Assembly: GCA_032718475.1 (NCBI GenBank) | Contig: JAUCBJ010008720.1 | Span: forward strand, 1 to 64,000 | Source: Nemertoderma westbladi | Lineage: Eukaryota > Xenacoelomorpha > Nemertodermatida > Nemertodermatidae | Direction: 5' to 3' | DNA length: 64,000 nt | Shown: piece by piece, positions 33,700 to 45,540 of the stretch | Layout of the letters: each line of letters starts with the position of its first letter | How positions within the stretch are numbered: the first letter of the stretch is position 1 | The notes under the pieces: generated by a model | Told to the model about the DNA's origin: nothing | Databases searched by the model: none | What the model saw: the letters and a program-made list of their open reading frames with translations, nothing else | Translations under genes and position numbers: made by a program

Positions 33700-35815
33700 G
33701 TATATATTTGTTTGCCTTCCGGCTAAAATCTCGCAAAAATTCGAGATATATTAATTTAATCGAAAATACGATTAAATTATTTACCAAATAAATTATTTGG
33801 CCTCAAATGTCAAAATACGAAAAATAAATTTGCAATATAGTATTGTGAATTTAATTGTATATATAGTTATAGTAATTACCGGTATAATATTTAAACGATA
33901 ATATTGCTCTATAGCTATTATACAGCATTTAAATACCGGTATGACACAAAAATATTTTCTGAATCTAATTCAAAAAATTCAAAATGATTTTGTCACCCAA
34001 AATATTTCTAACTATATATAGCTCAAATCAACGTAATCTAATTTTTCAATATTATATATATATCCACTAGCGCGTGGCTACCACTTTAGGTTGCGACACT
34101 CTCTCTCTTTCTCCCAACTGAGCGATCCAAAACACCATGGCCAGCTAAACCTAACTATCCTAACTAATAAATTGAGTTAAGTTTCGCAGTTAAATGACCG
34201 ATAATTTATTACATCTTCCACAAATACAATGGTACCAACAGAACAACTAACCTTGTTTGCTGTGAGATTCCACATCCGCGTCCTAGGTTTCAGTCTTGTC
34301 GCTGATTGCAAACCGAACCCATTGGCCCACACAAACCCCAAACTCAGAAGCTCTGTCTCGCCATGTATCTCCAGATGGTATAAAATAACTAAGCGGTTAT
34401 CCAACATACCAGTACAAAACTCTAAATTTTATTATATATAAATTTTGGCCAAAACTGAATTCTCACAAACCTAGCTAAAATTTTCAAAAACTTACTAATT
34501 TACAACAACCCTAATGGCCCAATAAATTGCTGTATTTCTGCGATTAGTGAACAAAACACTCTTTACTGTTGAAAGCAACGGCAAAATAAAAGTGTGTCTT
34601 ACTGTTGAACGATACCGCAAACAGCAACTAGGTCTTACTGTTAAGCAGCGCACCAGGCCGTCCGCTAATATTTTACTAGTATTTACTATACAGCTCTGCT
34701 AAATCGCTTGTTCCTTTCTCTGTTGATCGCTCAACAGAGAGCTAACTGTTCGAATCTATGAACCACGCGGGAATAACCAAAACAATAAACCCGAATCGGC
34801 TCCCTAAGCTACTTATAACGAGTGCGGGTGGTCTGACACTCGGCGTTCACTTATCGCAAAATACTGGAATTCACTGGGTAGAATTGTTGAATGTGAGAAC
34901 GTTTAATAATTTACAGAGAACAGATCTATTACTTTATTTTGTCTAAACTTGGCCTTTGGCTGGTTTTAGACCAGCAAACTTACTACTGTATACTGGATGC
35001 TGCTATCAGCCTGTTGCCCTGCTATATTCAAATATCCACCTAGCGTGAATAGTCTACAGTATTCTAAAGCAATTACTTAAACTACTCTCCGCTATGCTGC
35101 GTACAAATTCTTATTTTATTTTAATACCACTAAATTAATTACAGTCATAAATACGAATTTGTGTACTAATTACTAGATGTTCCAGAATACATACTTCTAA
35201 TTTATTACGTACTGGGTTGTACTAGCAACAGCCTAAATACTGTATTAATTGGACCTAATCAGCAATCAATAAAGCATAAACTACGAAATAGAAATAAATC
35301 AAGGAAACGGCGCCTATCTAAGTAAGCATTCACAATTAAGAATCAGGCACTCTTTAGCAACACAACACAAATAGCGTAACAATAAACTAGTAGTACGGTA
35401 CTGCGCTAACTACCAGTCAGCTAGTGCACTAAAACCCGCACATTAGCGTATCAGCATACCAGTATGTCAATTGGTCAGTGTAAGAAACAAAAGACACCCC
35501 AGGCTACATATAGGCTTCCTATCTAAACCCAAGTTCTGCCCCCTAACACTACAAGGTAGAGACAAAATCTGGATCGTCAGCCCCCTAATACTGTACTAGC
35601 GGCTGGTCTCTTGTCCTCACTGACTAGCCCCGACCGCAATGGTGGCCCCCGCCTTGGATCCTATGCACTCCCTTCCGTCGCTTCCCCCCGGTGCGCCCGC
35701 CGCGCCTACCGGTACTTTAGCCCTCCATGCTAGAACAAATAGCTACTGTATTGGCGCATGCTTTCACAAAACAGTCTGACAGTCTAAAGAGAAATCCCGT
35801 AGGATTATCGCATCT
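33700..35815 (-). mobile_element. BEL copy B: 5' LTR plus leader (boundaries approximate)
   Basis: Non-coding and collinear with 17975-20050 of copy A. Shared landmarks: CTGAGCGATCCAAAACACCA, TATCTCCAGATGGTATAAAA, CTCGGCGTTCAC and the outer word AAACAGTCTGACAGT (about 35776-35790). The LTR/leader border cannot be fixed without a 3' LTR; a candidate lies near 34365 (ATACA then TGGCGAGA on the minus strand). Confidence 0.55.
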
Positions 35816-35929
35816 CAATTACATAGAAATCAGGAATTAAATGTAGAAATCATAGTTCGAGATTGTAATTAGAAGTAATCATTATCAAATTATTATAATA
35901 TGTGCGCACATATGTGAGATAGTGAGGAC

Positions 35930-36640
35930 CCGACAGGAGTGCGAAACTGAGAGTGGAAAGGGGTCGAGTAATTGGAGTACTATGATATAATATAAGGATT
36001 TGAGGAGTGATGGAGGGCGCGAATTGCGAAAATGTGGGAGTGAGCCGGGTGGAGGATGAGTCCTATGGGACTAATGAGGTGAGGAGGAAGTGATGGCATT
36101 GGACAACAGTATCCAAGTTAAAATTGAGTGAGGTTGAGGGGCAATCATCTAAATATAGACGGCACATGCCTTGGTAGAACTTAGCTCACAGGTGTACCAA
36201 GGATGGGTAGTGAGAACAGACCCAGTGGGACCTGAGTGGAAGACTGGCCCCAGAGAAGATATTTCCACCCCACATCCAATATTAGATTGGATTCCAGCGG
36301 AATGGAGTGCACTTATTGGTTGATGTTATCTTCTCACCGGGAAGATAGCATGTGTGTTAGCGGATCCATACCACTGCACGCCATCTACCGGGAGAATGGG
36401 GAATAGGGTGATTTAGGAATCACAACTAGGTATCCAATATAATATTGCATACCGAGGGATATGAGGTGAGGCGATGCGAGCCAGGAGATGGTTAATAACA
36501 CATCTCAGGGAAGAAGCAAGCATAGGGCCGAGAGAACATGGGGTGACAGCAGGGGGGGAAACCCAACCAATGGGAGGCCTGCACTTGGCAGAAATAACGT
36601 GTATCTATTGGTTAGTCACGACGTATGTAGAAGTGTGTAA
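35930..36640 (+). mobile_element. 3'-end relic of an element C-related BEL retrotransposon
   Basis: 35930-36345 resembles the sequence just upstream of the 3' LTR of element C (49620-50065). Shared words include GATTGGATTCCAGCGGAAT, ACCAAGGATGGGTAGT, TTCTCACCGGGAA and GGAGGATGAGTCC. It continues into LTR-like sequence at about 36350 that is divergent from, but alignable with, the start of the element C LTR (GCGGATCC..., GCGATGCGAGCC). It is cut off near 36640. This is a separate, older insertion. Confidence 0.6.
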
Positions 36641-37597
36641 TAAGTTTCCATACAATTTACATATATATGTTACATACATATATGTTATATACATACATAT
36701 GGTTTTTGACTGTTGTCATTGTCTGTAGTACTTTGATGGGCTGCAATTCACCAACTTGTACTTATATACATATCAGCTATTATTAACAACAATAATGCAA
36801 TAAGTATTTTAACTCTGATGTTCTGTTATTTATACCAGCCTACAACCTTTCAACCTCGACAGTGGTGATGCGTGCTATAGGTGTTGTCGTATACTTGTCG
36901 TGGTGACAATGATTTATCCGGTCGGGATCCTCGCCAACTCAGATCCCATCACAAGGAAGGATCCATCATGAATGTTGGGCGGATCCATCATGGATGTTGG
37001 AAGGATCCATCATGGATGTTGGACGGATCCATGTTGGGTGTCCTTAATTCTCATAGGTGTTTGTTTGTTTGTACACACAAATTCTGCCACTTAATGTTGA
37101 TGGAGGATGAAACTTTGATGATAGGTTCATTTTTGGACCTTGTTGTGTATCCAAGGTTTTGGTTGCTAGAGACCTGTTGGTTGTCTAGCAACAGTGATAT
37201 TAATTCTAGAATGACCGATCATAATCGTAGAATTCACTCAATGAAAATTTTGTTGACACCCCATATAGAGCATCTATTGGACATGCTTTCTGCAAAATTT
37301 CGCATTATTTCGTTTAGAAATGTAGGAGAAGATACATTTCTTACAAACAGTGTTTTTTAACATACAATATATACTATGCTATATCATCACACTAGCTAGT
37401 AATTGTATGTATTGTACAGACGGTACTTTGTCCGTGACTTTGTCCAGACGGTACCTTGTACTATGTTTCGTTTTGCGTTTTTCGTTATTAGGCTGCCCTG
37501 CATAGGCGCGTAATTTATTAGAACAATATTGACAGCAATGGATCCATCCATGCCAGCTCGCTGGCAAGCTTATTCTTTAACATGTGCACGAATATAA
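36641..37597. other. Non-coding with a 24-bp minisatellite
   Basis: TACATATATGT-type repeats occur at 36655-36715. A 24-bp unit (GGATCCATCATGGATGTTGG plus four bases) repeats three to four times at 36959-37037. The plus-strand frame at 36881-37360 crosses this repeat and has no recognisable protein features. Confidence 0.5.
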
Positions 37598-37901
37598 CCA
37601 TTAACCCTATTAAACCCGGTTGGTTTATTAAACCCCCGTGGTTTATTTTGTTATAACTCTGAAGCAAATGTATCTGGGAATCTGAAATTTTATGACTTTT
37701 CCTAAAAGTATATTGTCTTCCTAATGGTGAAAACCGTTTTCAAATATATTGGGAAGTTTTAGAGTTATAGCAACATTTTTTAACCCTATTATTGGCACTA
37801 TTTTAGAGACATTATTTGAAAATTACATTTCATGTCAAAATATGATTTGTAACATCTCTATTTTCGATCTCTATCATCGCTTTTTTCGTAAATTGATTGA
37901 A
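37598..37901 (+). repeat. Dispersed repeat (CCCTATTAA family), copy interrupted by element C
   Basis: The sequence from TTAACCCTATTAAACCC through TGGGAAGTTTTAGAGTTATA to TTCGTAAATTGATT matches 63460-63765, and partly 63148-63285. The match ends where the 5' LTR of element C starts at 37902. The expected continuation is not found after 50707, where a LINE lies instead. Confidence 0.75.
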
Positions 37902-38531
37902 TGTAAGCGGATTCAATTCCCTACACAACGCAGCGAAAATGGGACCAGTGGCATTTTACCAATATAGTTGGCGATGCGAGATTACCAATAATAATCTCAC
38001 CTCATAACCAACTCGGGGGGGGGGGGCACCCGCCCCAAGCCACAGAGAGAGGTGAGAGGTCAAACCACCTCAGAGGGACAACCCAGCTAAGGAGGCTAGC
38101 ACCAGGGGATAACACCTACAGGGAGTGGCGAAGTGACAATTAGTATATAAGCCAATAGCGGGCAGAAAAGCACGTGGGAAGGACAGGAGGGCATCCATTG
38201 GGTACCAAAGGCCACAGTAGTGTAGAGCTCAAACCAATATGTATCATTCATATAGTTACTCTGATTACTGATTTACCGGTCAGTTGATTATCACATAGTT
38301 GCGGACCGGCATAGTTTTGACCGTCATTTCATATGGTAATTTATATTACTATACTGTTGCTGTCATCATTCTGTATTACAATCTATATTGTTATTTCATA
38401 TACGACTGTGCTATTATCACTGGAGTTATTAATACTGAGAAACAAACTCTATTATTTTCCGCAACGGCCTTCGGCCAAAGATACTAGCCCAGCAGCCCAG
38501 CAGCACGTACAACCTTACCCAGTCGGGATCT
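37902..38531 (+). mobile_element. Element C 5' LTR
   Basis: It begins TGTAAGCGGATTCAATTCCC and ends near ACCTTACCCAGTCGGGATC(T), matching 50066-50707. It contains a TATATAAG box (38144-38151), a hairpin (GAGATTACCAATAATAATCTC) and CAGCAGCC repeats near its 3' end. The differences from the 3' LTR are mostly substitutions plus one small replacement near 38405. Confidence 0.9.
38144..38151 (+). promoter_or_regulatory. Probable TATA box in the element C LTR
   Basis: TATATAAG occurs about 240 bp inside the LTR and is kept in the 3' LTR. The position suits an LTR promoter, but no transcription start is visible from sequence alone. Confidence 0.4.
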
Positions 38532-38604
38532 GAGAGTCGATCCTGTCACAGTCAAAACTACCAACAGTAAACTGCTGTGACCACAACCCACCACAGAGAC
38601 CAAG

Positions 38605-39870
38605 ATGAGTGAACAACACGAGGAAGAAAGAATGCCGCCGCAGACCCCGGACGACACCAACCAAACGATCCGAGAGGCCGCGACAAGACGATACCAGCCC
38701 CCCCACCCCGGATTCGCCAATGAGGGACATTCCGGATACCCAAGCGGATGGCGGCCGACAACGAGGAGGGAAAGTCAATGAGGAGTCGACGCGAGGTGAC
38801 GACGGCGGTCAGAGTACTGAAGTGGCCGGCCAACCACAGGCCGAGGAGGGTGACAAATGGCCCACCGGAATGGTGACAGTCGGGCCAAAGGTACGACGCC
38901 GGACGAGGAGGGAAGGTAGAGTCAATGAGGAGGAGGACGTCGGGACAAGTCATTACCTGCGACAGGCCTACAACTCTATCAAGAAGATGTTAAAAGAGCC
39001 AAGGAAGGGAGAAAGGTAGACCAGCCTAAACTATATCAGAGGCTAGGTGAGTCTAATAAACACTTTCGTTATTTAGTCCGTTTTGGACAGGGAGAACTGG
39101 CGAGTGAGAGGGCGAGGGGGGTTGCCACAGAACTATTTGAATTGTGGCGATCCGAGGTGATGGAAGCGGACGTAGTGTACGTAGGGCCTTACTTAGTGGA
39201 TGCCAGGGGAATTAAATTAGTGGGATGGGCGGACCTGCACGACGGCGATTCTGAGGTTAACCCCGAGGATTCAGTATCGTCGGTTAGTAGGAACCCCAGC
39301 AAACGTGGGGAAATTAGTAGGACAGAGAGGCGGCGGGAATCCGTTGCAACCGATAAGTCCGCTACATCCTCCACGAAAGCAAGACGGGTGTTGGAGATAG
39401 ATCTGGCGTATCAACTAGACATTGTTGCGCTGGATCAAAAGGAACTGGAAAGGCAGTTGGATGAGGGAACTGCGTTACTAGAGAGGGAGAGAGAATTGGC
39501 GAGAGAGTGTAAAGAGAGGGCCGAGAGGGTGGTGAGAAACTATAGAGAGCGGGAGGAGAGAGAGATAAACGAGCGCAAAGAGCGGGAGGAGAGAGATAAA
39601 TGAGTGTAGAGAGCGGGAGGCGAGGGAGGCAGAATTAGCCAACCAGAGTATGAGGGAGGATAGAGAGAGAGAGAGAGAGAGTAGGTAAACGGTTGCGGGA
39701 TGATATGCATACCCGGCTGAGGGGGTTAATGCAATATCAGGCGAAGCAAAAGCGCCGGTTAGAACTGGCAAAAATGGGTTTATCGGAGAGCGAGGCTGGT
39801 TCGGGTAGTATTTACGAGGAACCAGAGGTGATGGAAACCTTTGTTAATACCCCACTTACAGGTACCGGAT
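38605..39870 (+). pseudogene. Element C: Gag N-terminal and coiled-coil region
   Basis: The likely start is ATG 38605 (MSEQHEEERMPPQTPDD), 74 bp after the LTR, which places Gag close to the expected start. Frames at 38609-39019 and 39142-39603 carry basic/Pro-rich sequence, then DVVYVGPYLVDARGIKLVGW, and then a charged coiled coil (LERERELARECKERAERVV). GA-rich simple sequence (39661-39681) disrupts the frame. A G-run at 39902-39920 follows. Confidence 0.6.
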
Positions 39871-40036
39871 GACAGACCCAGGACTGGTGTGACTGTACGG
39901 GCGGGGGGGGGGGGGGGGGGTAATAATAATAAGGTTTGAGGGAGTTAATATTAATAGTACACTAATAGATAACCCTAATCAAACCTTTCTTGCAGGAAAT
40001 AATATTTTACCCGGTAACAATAATCCTAATGTTTGT

Positions 40037-40893
40037 GTGCAAAATAATTTAAAAAATAATATTAATAATACCGAACAAAATAATTTAAATAATTTAAACA
40101 ACAATTTAGGTAATAATAATATAATAAATAACCCCGAAGAAATTAATCAGAGTAATATCATTAATAACGGTATAACAAACCAGGGCGTATTTATTAACGG
40201 TGCGTTTAACACAAACGTAGGGGGAACAAGCGAGCCGGCGAATGAGAGCCTGCAAGGCCATGCAGTTGCGCAGGGGGGAGCGGGGGTGAATAAACCCAGC
40301 AATGAGAGCCTGCAAGGCCACGCAGTTGCGCAGGGAGGAGCGGGGGTGAATAAACCCAGTGAGGGTAGAGATAATGCGTCGACTAGAGGGGGGTGTAGGG
40401 GCGAGGTAAGAGGTGATGGATGGGGGTGGGGGCTACGGGTACCCTACCACAAGCGATTAGTGGTGAGAAGGGGGGGGGCAGAGAATGTCCCATAAGCGTC
40501 GACGGGTAATGCGCGCGGCGAGTTAAGTGAGCCATGGCACCCAACGGCGAGCGGGAGGGGGGGGCAGAGAATGTCCCTCAAGCATCGGCGGGTAATGCGC
40601 GTGGTGAGTTAAGTGGACCGCGGCACCCAACAACAAAGGATAGTAGGGGGACTGTGAATATCCCCAGGGCCATCCAACCGGGCGGAGGGAGAGACGTTGG
40701 CGCCGTAAGCGGCGAGCGAGAAAACATCGAGCCCAGTCAGAAGATCGAAGAAGAACAGTGGGGTTTATCCGGGAGGTCGAAGCGAGATCTCATGAGGAGG
40801 AACACTGCACTGAAACGAGATGAGGCGAGGAGAAGCGAGGAAGCGTTGCTACGAGCAACCGGAGGGAAAGGACGGACAGCAAACTGTCAGTAG
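40037..40893 (+). pseudogene. Element C: Asn-rich and tandem-duplicated gag region
   Basis: The frame 40037-40495 starts with an Asn-rich tract (NNLKNNINNTEQNNLNNLNN), then a perfect 20-residue duplication of NESLQGHAVAQGGAGVNKPS (60-bp period, 40241-40360). A second duplication of about 85 bp spans 40471-40640 (shared word GGCAGAGAATGTCCC). Frame 40534-40893 ends in a basic helical segment. It is probably an expanded Gag linker; no domain assigned. Confidence 0.5.
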
Positions 40894-41508
40894 TCGAGAT
40901 GGAGACAGACAGCCAGTGGGATCACACTCCGGGAGATTGCTATCGCCCCGGAGAAACACAACCTGGTGAGATATACCACACACCAGGAGAGGGTTACAGA
41001 GTGTACTGGTATGAGGATGAAGACAGAAGAGGGGACTGAAGAGAAACTTCCCGTCGGAACGTAGCTGCTGATCGAGAATATGGTAATCGCAGGGAGGACT
41101 TCTTGGAATACTCGAGAAGATTAAACTTCGGTCCGGAAGGACACAGGCAGATTGCAGGACATACTCTAGGCCTTACTGCACATACTATAGGCCATGCTGG
41201 GAGAGATAGTGTAAGCGATTGGGTAGCGCGGACGATGGAATTAAATCTGGAAGTCGCGGCGTACATACTGGTCGGTAGGCAAGAAGTGGATAGGCCTATA
41301 CCGGTACCTGCACACCAGTATAACTATAACATGCAGGGACATAATATTTACCCAGGGGAGGGGGGAGGTATTGCCAATAGCTGCATGGGCCCTAACATGT
41401 TAACATAACACCGGTGGGTGGGGGACAGGGTGATATTCCCACATTGCAGTATCACCAATACACTCAGCCAAGAACAAAAACCCCAAACCCCTCAGACCCA
41501 AATAAGTC
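40894..41508 (+). pseudogene. Element C: gag linker
   Basis: The frame 41103-41408 reads FGPEGHRQIAGHTLGLTAHT, then LVGRQEVDRPIPVPAHQY. It is protein-like but unrecognised and lies between the repetitive region and the DUF1759-like domain, so it is most simply part of Gag. Confidence 0.35.
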
Positions 41509-42503
41509 ATGCGACACAGAGATATGGAGGGGACCGTTATCCCGATGATATATCCAACACAAGGAAAGTCGACGGGCCCGATGGGTGAACCGCACCCAAC
41601 AGCAAGGGAGTCTGTATCCCAATCATCGAGCGCACTGGAAGTACAGGTGATGGGAATGGCAACACTCATCGACGCGCTGAAGACTAGGATCGAGCTACCG
41701 CCAGTGGAGCCTTTCAAATTCGATGGTAGTAAGCCAGAGGAATACCTGCAATTCCGGCGTATACTAACGAAGAACTTGATGCAGGCGGAGTGCCTTAAAT
41801 ACTTACAAGTCTACACAGGGGGGCCAGCATACGACATCATGAGGCAGTACCAAGGAGGATTGAAGGAGGATTCACGACTGCATGGCGAGCCCTGGACAGG
41901 GAATTCGGGCATCCTGCGAAGATCATCCGACAAACCTTAAGGGGAATAACATCAGGCGGACTACAGGATAACCCTGTCAGCATTAAGACCTTCGCGAATA
42001 AAGTCAAAAAGGTGCTGATTGTGTTAAAGACCCTAGATGCACCTTACGAACTCAACGCATCGAATAACATCACTACAATAGTGCAGGTACTACTGATCTG
42101 GCTGAGGAACAAGTGGAGAAAGATCGCCTTCTCCACCCGGGAGAAGAAAGATGCGGAGCCAGGGCTAGAGGAGATGTCGAACTTCCTTAACTATGAGGCG
42201 GAATTGTTTACAGACCCAGTCTACAGTGAGGACAGTTTGGAGAGGGCGCCGAAAGCTGAATATAACAGGCCTAAACCCGAACACCATGCGGCGAATGCAC
42301 TACCAAAATTAAGACAGTCACTACCGTATGCGGCAACACAGGAGACTTGTAGTCCACAGACAGCTGGGAGTAGAGCCACACTGTGTCAGGGACAGAGACA
42401 AAACAACAACACGAACAAATATAATCCCAATACACCCAGTAGGCCGAGTCCAAATAACCAAAACACTAAACCAGTAGATATGAATCTATGCGCAATAGCG
42501 TGA
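41509..42503 (+). pseudogene. Element C: Gag DUF1759-like domain
   Basis: The frame 41509-41940 ends with LPPVEPFKFDGSKPEEYLQF and RRILTKNLMQ, the PxFxG...W/Y..F opening of the BEL Gag core. Frame 42012-42503 continues with VLKTLDAPYELNASNNITT and EEMSNFLNYEAEL, matching the later helices. A frameshift near 41880-42010 separates them. An Asn/Pro-rich tail leads to the zinc knuckles. Confidence 0.7.
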
Positions 42504-42539
42504 AGGTCTATACAAGGAACGCTACAATCCAGGATACAA

Positions 42540-42720
42540 ATGTCAATTGCATAGAGATGGAACCCATAAGACCATGGACTGTAAGCATTGGCAGGCGTTG
42601 ATTAAACAAGATCGGGTAGCCTATGCTGGTATAAATGGACTATGTCATTGATGCATGGTAGGAGGACACAGATTCGAAGAGTGCAGAGAGACACCAAGAA
42701 AACACGACGAGGTAGATGGA
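42540..42720 (+). pseudogene. Element C: zinc-knuckle pair
   Basis: One plus-strand frame reads KCQLHRDGTHKTMDCKHW, then GLCH-stop-CMVGGHRFEEC, giving a CX2-4H/C cluster and a CX2CX4HX4C knuckle. The stop is TGA (42649-42651) between the first two Cys residues of the second knuckle. This is the nucleic-acid-binding end of Gag, located as in copy B. Confidence 0.7.
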
Positions 42721-42819
42721 AATAGAGGCCAAACGATGGCGACAAGCACCACGGGAGCGAAGAGAAGGGGAACGGTACTACTTGGGGTGGTACTGGTAGG
42801 ATAATAGGAGAGAGTGGGT

Positions 42820-43260
42820 GGTCTGTCACAACGTTAATGTTGGTCGACAGCAGAGCAGCGTTCACGCTAGCGGAAAGTTGGGTGGCCGAAGAGATAGGGT
42901 TGCAGACGAGGCCAAGCAAAATGGCGGTAACTACTATCTCGAGTAAGGACAAGTTCTTGAAGATGAGAACGGGACATTGCGAAATATCAGCGATAGCACC
43001 AAGGTGCGATTATGGGGCGACCATCGACCCCATCCAAATAATAGAATCAATTAATATAAACACCAGGAGGCCCACAAGGATCGAGGTTGAGCAATACCGG
43101 TTCCTGGACGATATCGATTTCTCCGTACCTCAACTGGACATCTAGAAGGTATCTCTCATTGTCGGCATGGACTGCCCGATGGCCCACGAGAGACTACGGA
43201 CCATATTTGGAGGGGATAGAGAGCGAGATCCGATGGCGATTCTTACGCCATTCGGATGGA
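42820..43260 (+). pseudogene. Element C: aspartic protease, active site altered
   Basis: The frame contains VTTLMLVDSRAAFTLAESWV. This is the position of the catalytic Asp-Ser/Thr-Gly motif, but the Gly is Arg here. The downstream frame gives LSLIVGMDCPMAHE-like and LTPFGWTLSGPI-like segments typical of the protease end in BEL elements, in a second frame near 43150-43280. The altered glycine would be expected to abolish activity. Confidence 0.65.
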
Positions 43261-44490
43261 CGCTCAGCGGCCCAATAAGACAAGAATTCCGTTTAGCGTG
43301 TCGGAATCCTCAGGGTGCATGTTCGCTGGAACAATGAAGGAAATGGGGGACGAAGGAGCAGAGGAGCAACTCAAGAAGCTGCTGCAGCAGGACTTCGAGG
43401 GATTGAAGGAGACCGGGGTCGGGACCTCGGTGGAGGACAAGCAGGCGCTGGAGAGCGTGAAGAACTCGGTGAAGTGTGAAGGGGGCGGTGTACCATAGGG
43501 ATGGTATGGAAACAACCAATGTTACCGCTACCAGACAATAGAAGGATGGTCCTGACGAGGCTTCAAAAACTGAAGCAGACACTCAGATGGAGCCCCGAGA
43601 AGGATGAATATATCCACAGGATGATTAAGAAATATGTGGACAAAGGGTGGGCCGTGGAGTTACCGGTGGATGAACCAAACACCGACAGGACCTACTATTT
43701 GCCACTGCATGTGGCTTTGGACCCTAAAAAGGGTAAACTACGGATGATGGTCGACGCGTTGGCCAAGACTAACGGCAAGAGCTTGAATGACTACCTGCTG
43801 GAAGGCCCCAACATTTACAACTCAGGGATAGAGGTCCTGTTGAGATTCAGAAATGGAAGGCACGCCTTCACGTGCGACCTCGAAGGCATGTTCAACCAAG
43901 TCTGAGTTACAGAGGAAGACAGCGATAGTCAGCACTTCCTGTGGTACAACGGCGGCGAAGAACCATCAGAGATACCGATGTACAAGATGGTAGTGCAGAA
44001 CATGGGGGTCAAATCGTCCTCGTTCACAACGACTACGGCTATGAGAGACATGGTGGAGGATAAGGAAGGAGAATACAGTGGGAAGGCGATCGACATGATT
44101 CGACGCGGATTCTATGTGGACGATGGGATGGGATCTGGAAACACGGTTGAAGAAATACTCGAGATAGGGCACGAAGTTTGCGATATCCTAAAAGGATCCG
44201 GGTTCAACCTTACAAAATTCCAGTCCAACTCCAAGGAATTCATGAAGGCCATATAGGATAAACGACCAGAGACAACGATGGACAACCCCACAACGGCAAA
44301 GGGACAGATTATGGCAGACAAGAGGGTGGAGTCACAGCAAAAGGCGCTAGGGATCGTGTGGAACTGGGAGATGGATGAGTTGGAGTATCAACTAGGTCAG
44401 GAGGGTGCCGAAATCCATACCAAATGAGGCTATGTATCGTACATAGCAAGGATATACGATCCCCTAGGCCTGACATCCCCGTTATTAGTC
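43256..44490 (+). pseudogene. Element C: reverse transcriptase
   Basis: After a linker (EEQLKKLLQQDFEGLKETG) in another phase, the frame from 43501 carries TYYLPLHVALDPKKGKLRMM, SLNDYLLEGPNIYNSG, LLRFRNGRHAFTCDLEGMF (first catalytic Asp) and FYVDDGMGSGN at about 44110-44140 (YVDD). The same phase continues across TGA at 43903, TAG at 44254 and TGA at 44425, so three in-frame stops lie within one collinear RT. HTK followed by GYVSYIARIYDPLGL ends the RT. Confidence 0.9.
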
Positions 44491-45540
44491 ATGGGGAAGC
44501 AAATTCTGAAGAAAGTGTATAAGTCAAAGGACGATTGGGATGTGGAGGTCCCGGAGGAAATAAGTAGACAGTGGAACCCCCATCTTGAGGAGATGGGGAC
44601 ATACAGTATGCCACGCGTGTACTTCCCGGATGGAGACATGACGGATCTGAGTCTGGATATGTTTTCCGATGCATCCTTGGAAGCATACGGAGCGGAACTG
44701 TATTTGGTACAGCGAAATGGGGCTCATAAGCCCAGGCTTGTGTTTAGTAAAGCGAAGTCGACGCCACCAGATTCAGCATCAGTGCCAAAACTCGAGCAAA
44801 TGGCTGCGAGGTTAGGAGTAAGGGCGACAGCATACTTGATGGACACCATACCCAACATAGTGGAAACATACTACTGGACGGATTCCATGGTAGTGTTAGG
44901 GTGGCTACACAACGAGAAGACGTGATACCCTATATTTGTGGCGAACAGGATAAATGAGATAAGGGCAACGACCGATCTGGAAAAGTGGCACTACTGCCCA
45001 ACCGACGACAATCCAGCAGATCTGTTATCGAGGGGTGTTGTACACCACACTTTCTCGAGAAAGCAGGATTTGTGGCAGCATGGGCCGCACTTTCTTTACG
45101 ATAGGTCGACCTGGCCACCAATGAGGAAGGTAGACCCAGGTACGGAGGAAGTAGCAGTAGAAGAGGAGGGAGAGGATTTTGAAGGGGAAGAGATATACAG
45201 CCAATTGGCGAGGGAGATTAAGGAGGTGCCACAGAAACCGAGAGAACCATGCGACAACCCAACAGATAGGTTGCTCAGTTACAGCTCCACCTGGTACAAG
45301 ACTAAGAAGTTGGTAGCATATTTGAGGGCCTACGGGGATTTCCTCAGGGGAGTTGGTAAGGATACCAAAACGAGACCCATTATCGATCTGGAAGGGGCGG
45401 CCAAAGCCGTGATACGATACGAGCAAAGGAAGGGGTACGCGGATGAAGTGAACAGAGTCAGCAAGCAACAGCACCTTCGTCAGGACAGCGAACTCAACCC
45501 ACTGTCTCCGCAATTGAACGATGACGGGATCCTGGTGATG
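44491..45540 (+). pseudogene. Element C: RNase H and connection
   Basis: The frame includes RVYFPDGDMTDLSLDMFSDA, then SVPKLEQMAARLGVRATAYL, TYYWTDSMVVLGWLHNEKT, FVANRINEIRA, DDNPADLLSRG and DLWQHGPHFL. These are the RNase H Asp/Glu/Asp blocks and the NPADxxSRG segment of BEL pol. A TGA at 44923 interrupts an otherwise continuous frame. The same frame continues into the integrase zinc-binding domain. Confidence 0.9.

Larger units (their letters stand above)
24588..35815 (-). mobile_element. BEL/Pao retrotransposon copy B, lacking a 3' LTR
   Basis: The most complete copy of the minus-strand BEL family. In transcription order it has a 5' LTR/leader (35815 to about 33700), gag with acidic, coiled-coil and DUF1759 parts, zinc knuckles, protease, RT, RNase H, integrase with a zinc-binding domain, and a C-terminal DUF5641-like domain. 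A CR1/L2-like LINE fragment interrupts pol at 27290-28134. No 3' LTR follows at 22-24.5 kb. Frameshifts and in-frame stops make it inactive. It is collinear with copy A, so the two are separate insertions of one family. Confidence 0.9.

Noticed and set aside
36881-37360. 159-residue plus-strand ORF
   Set aside because: It crosses the 24-bp minisatellite and has no recognisable motif or coding-like neighbours.
38484-38953. Minus-strand ORFs over the gag start of element C
   Set aside because: Antisense shadows of the LTR end and Gag start.
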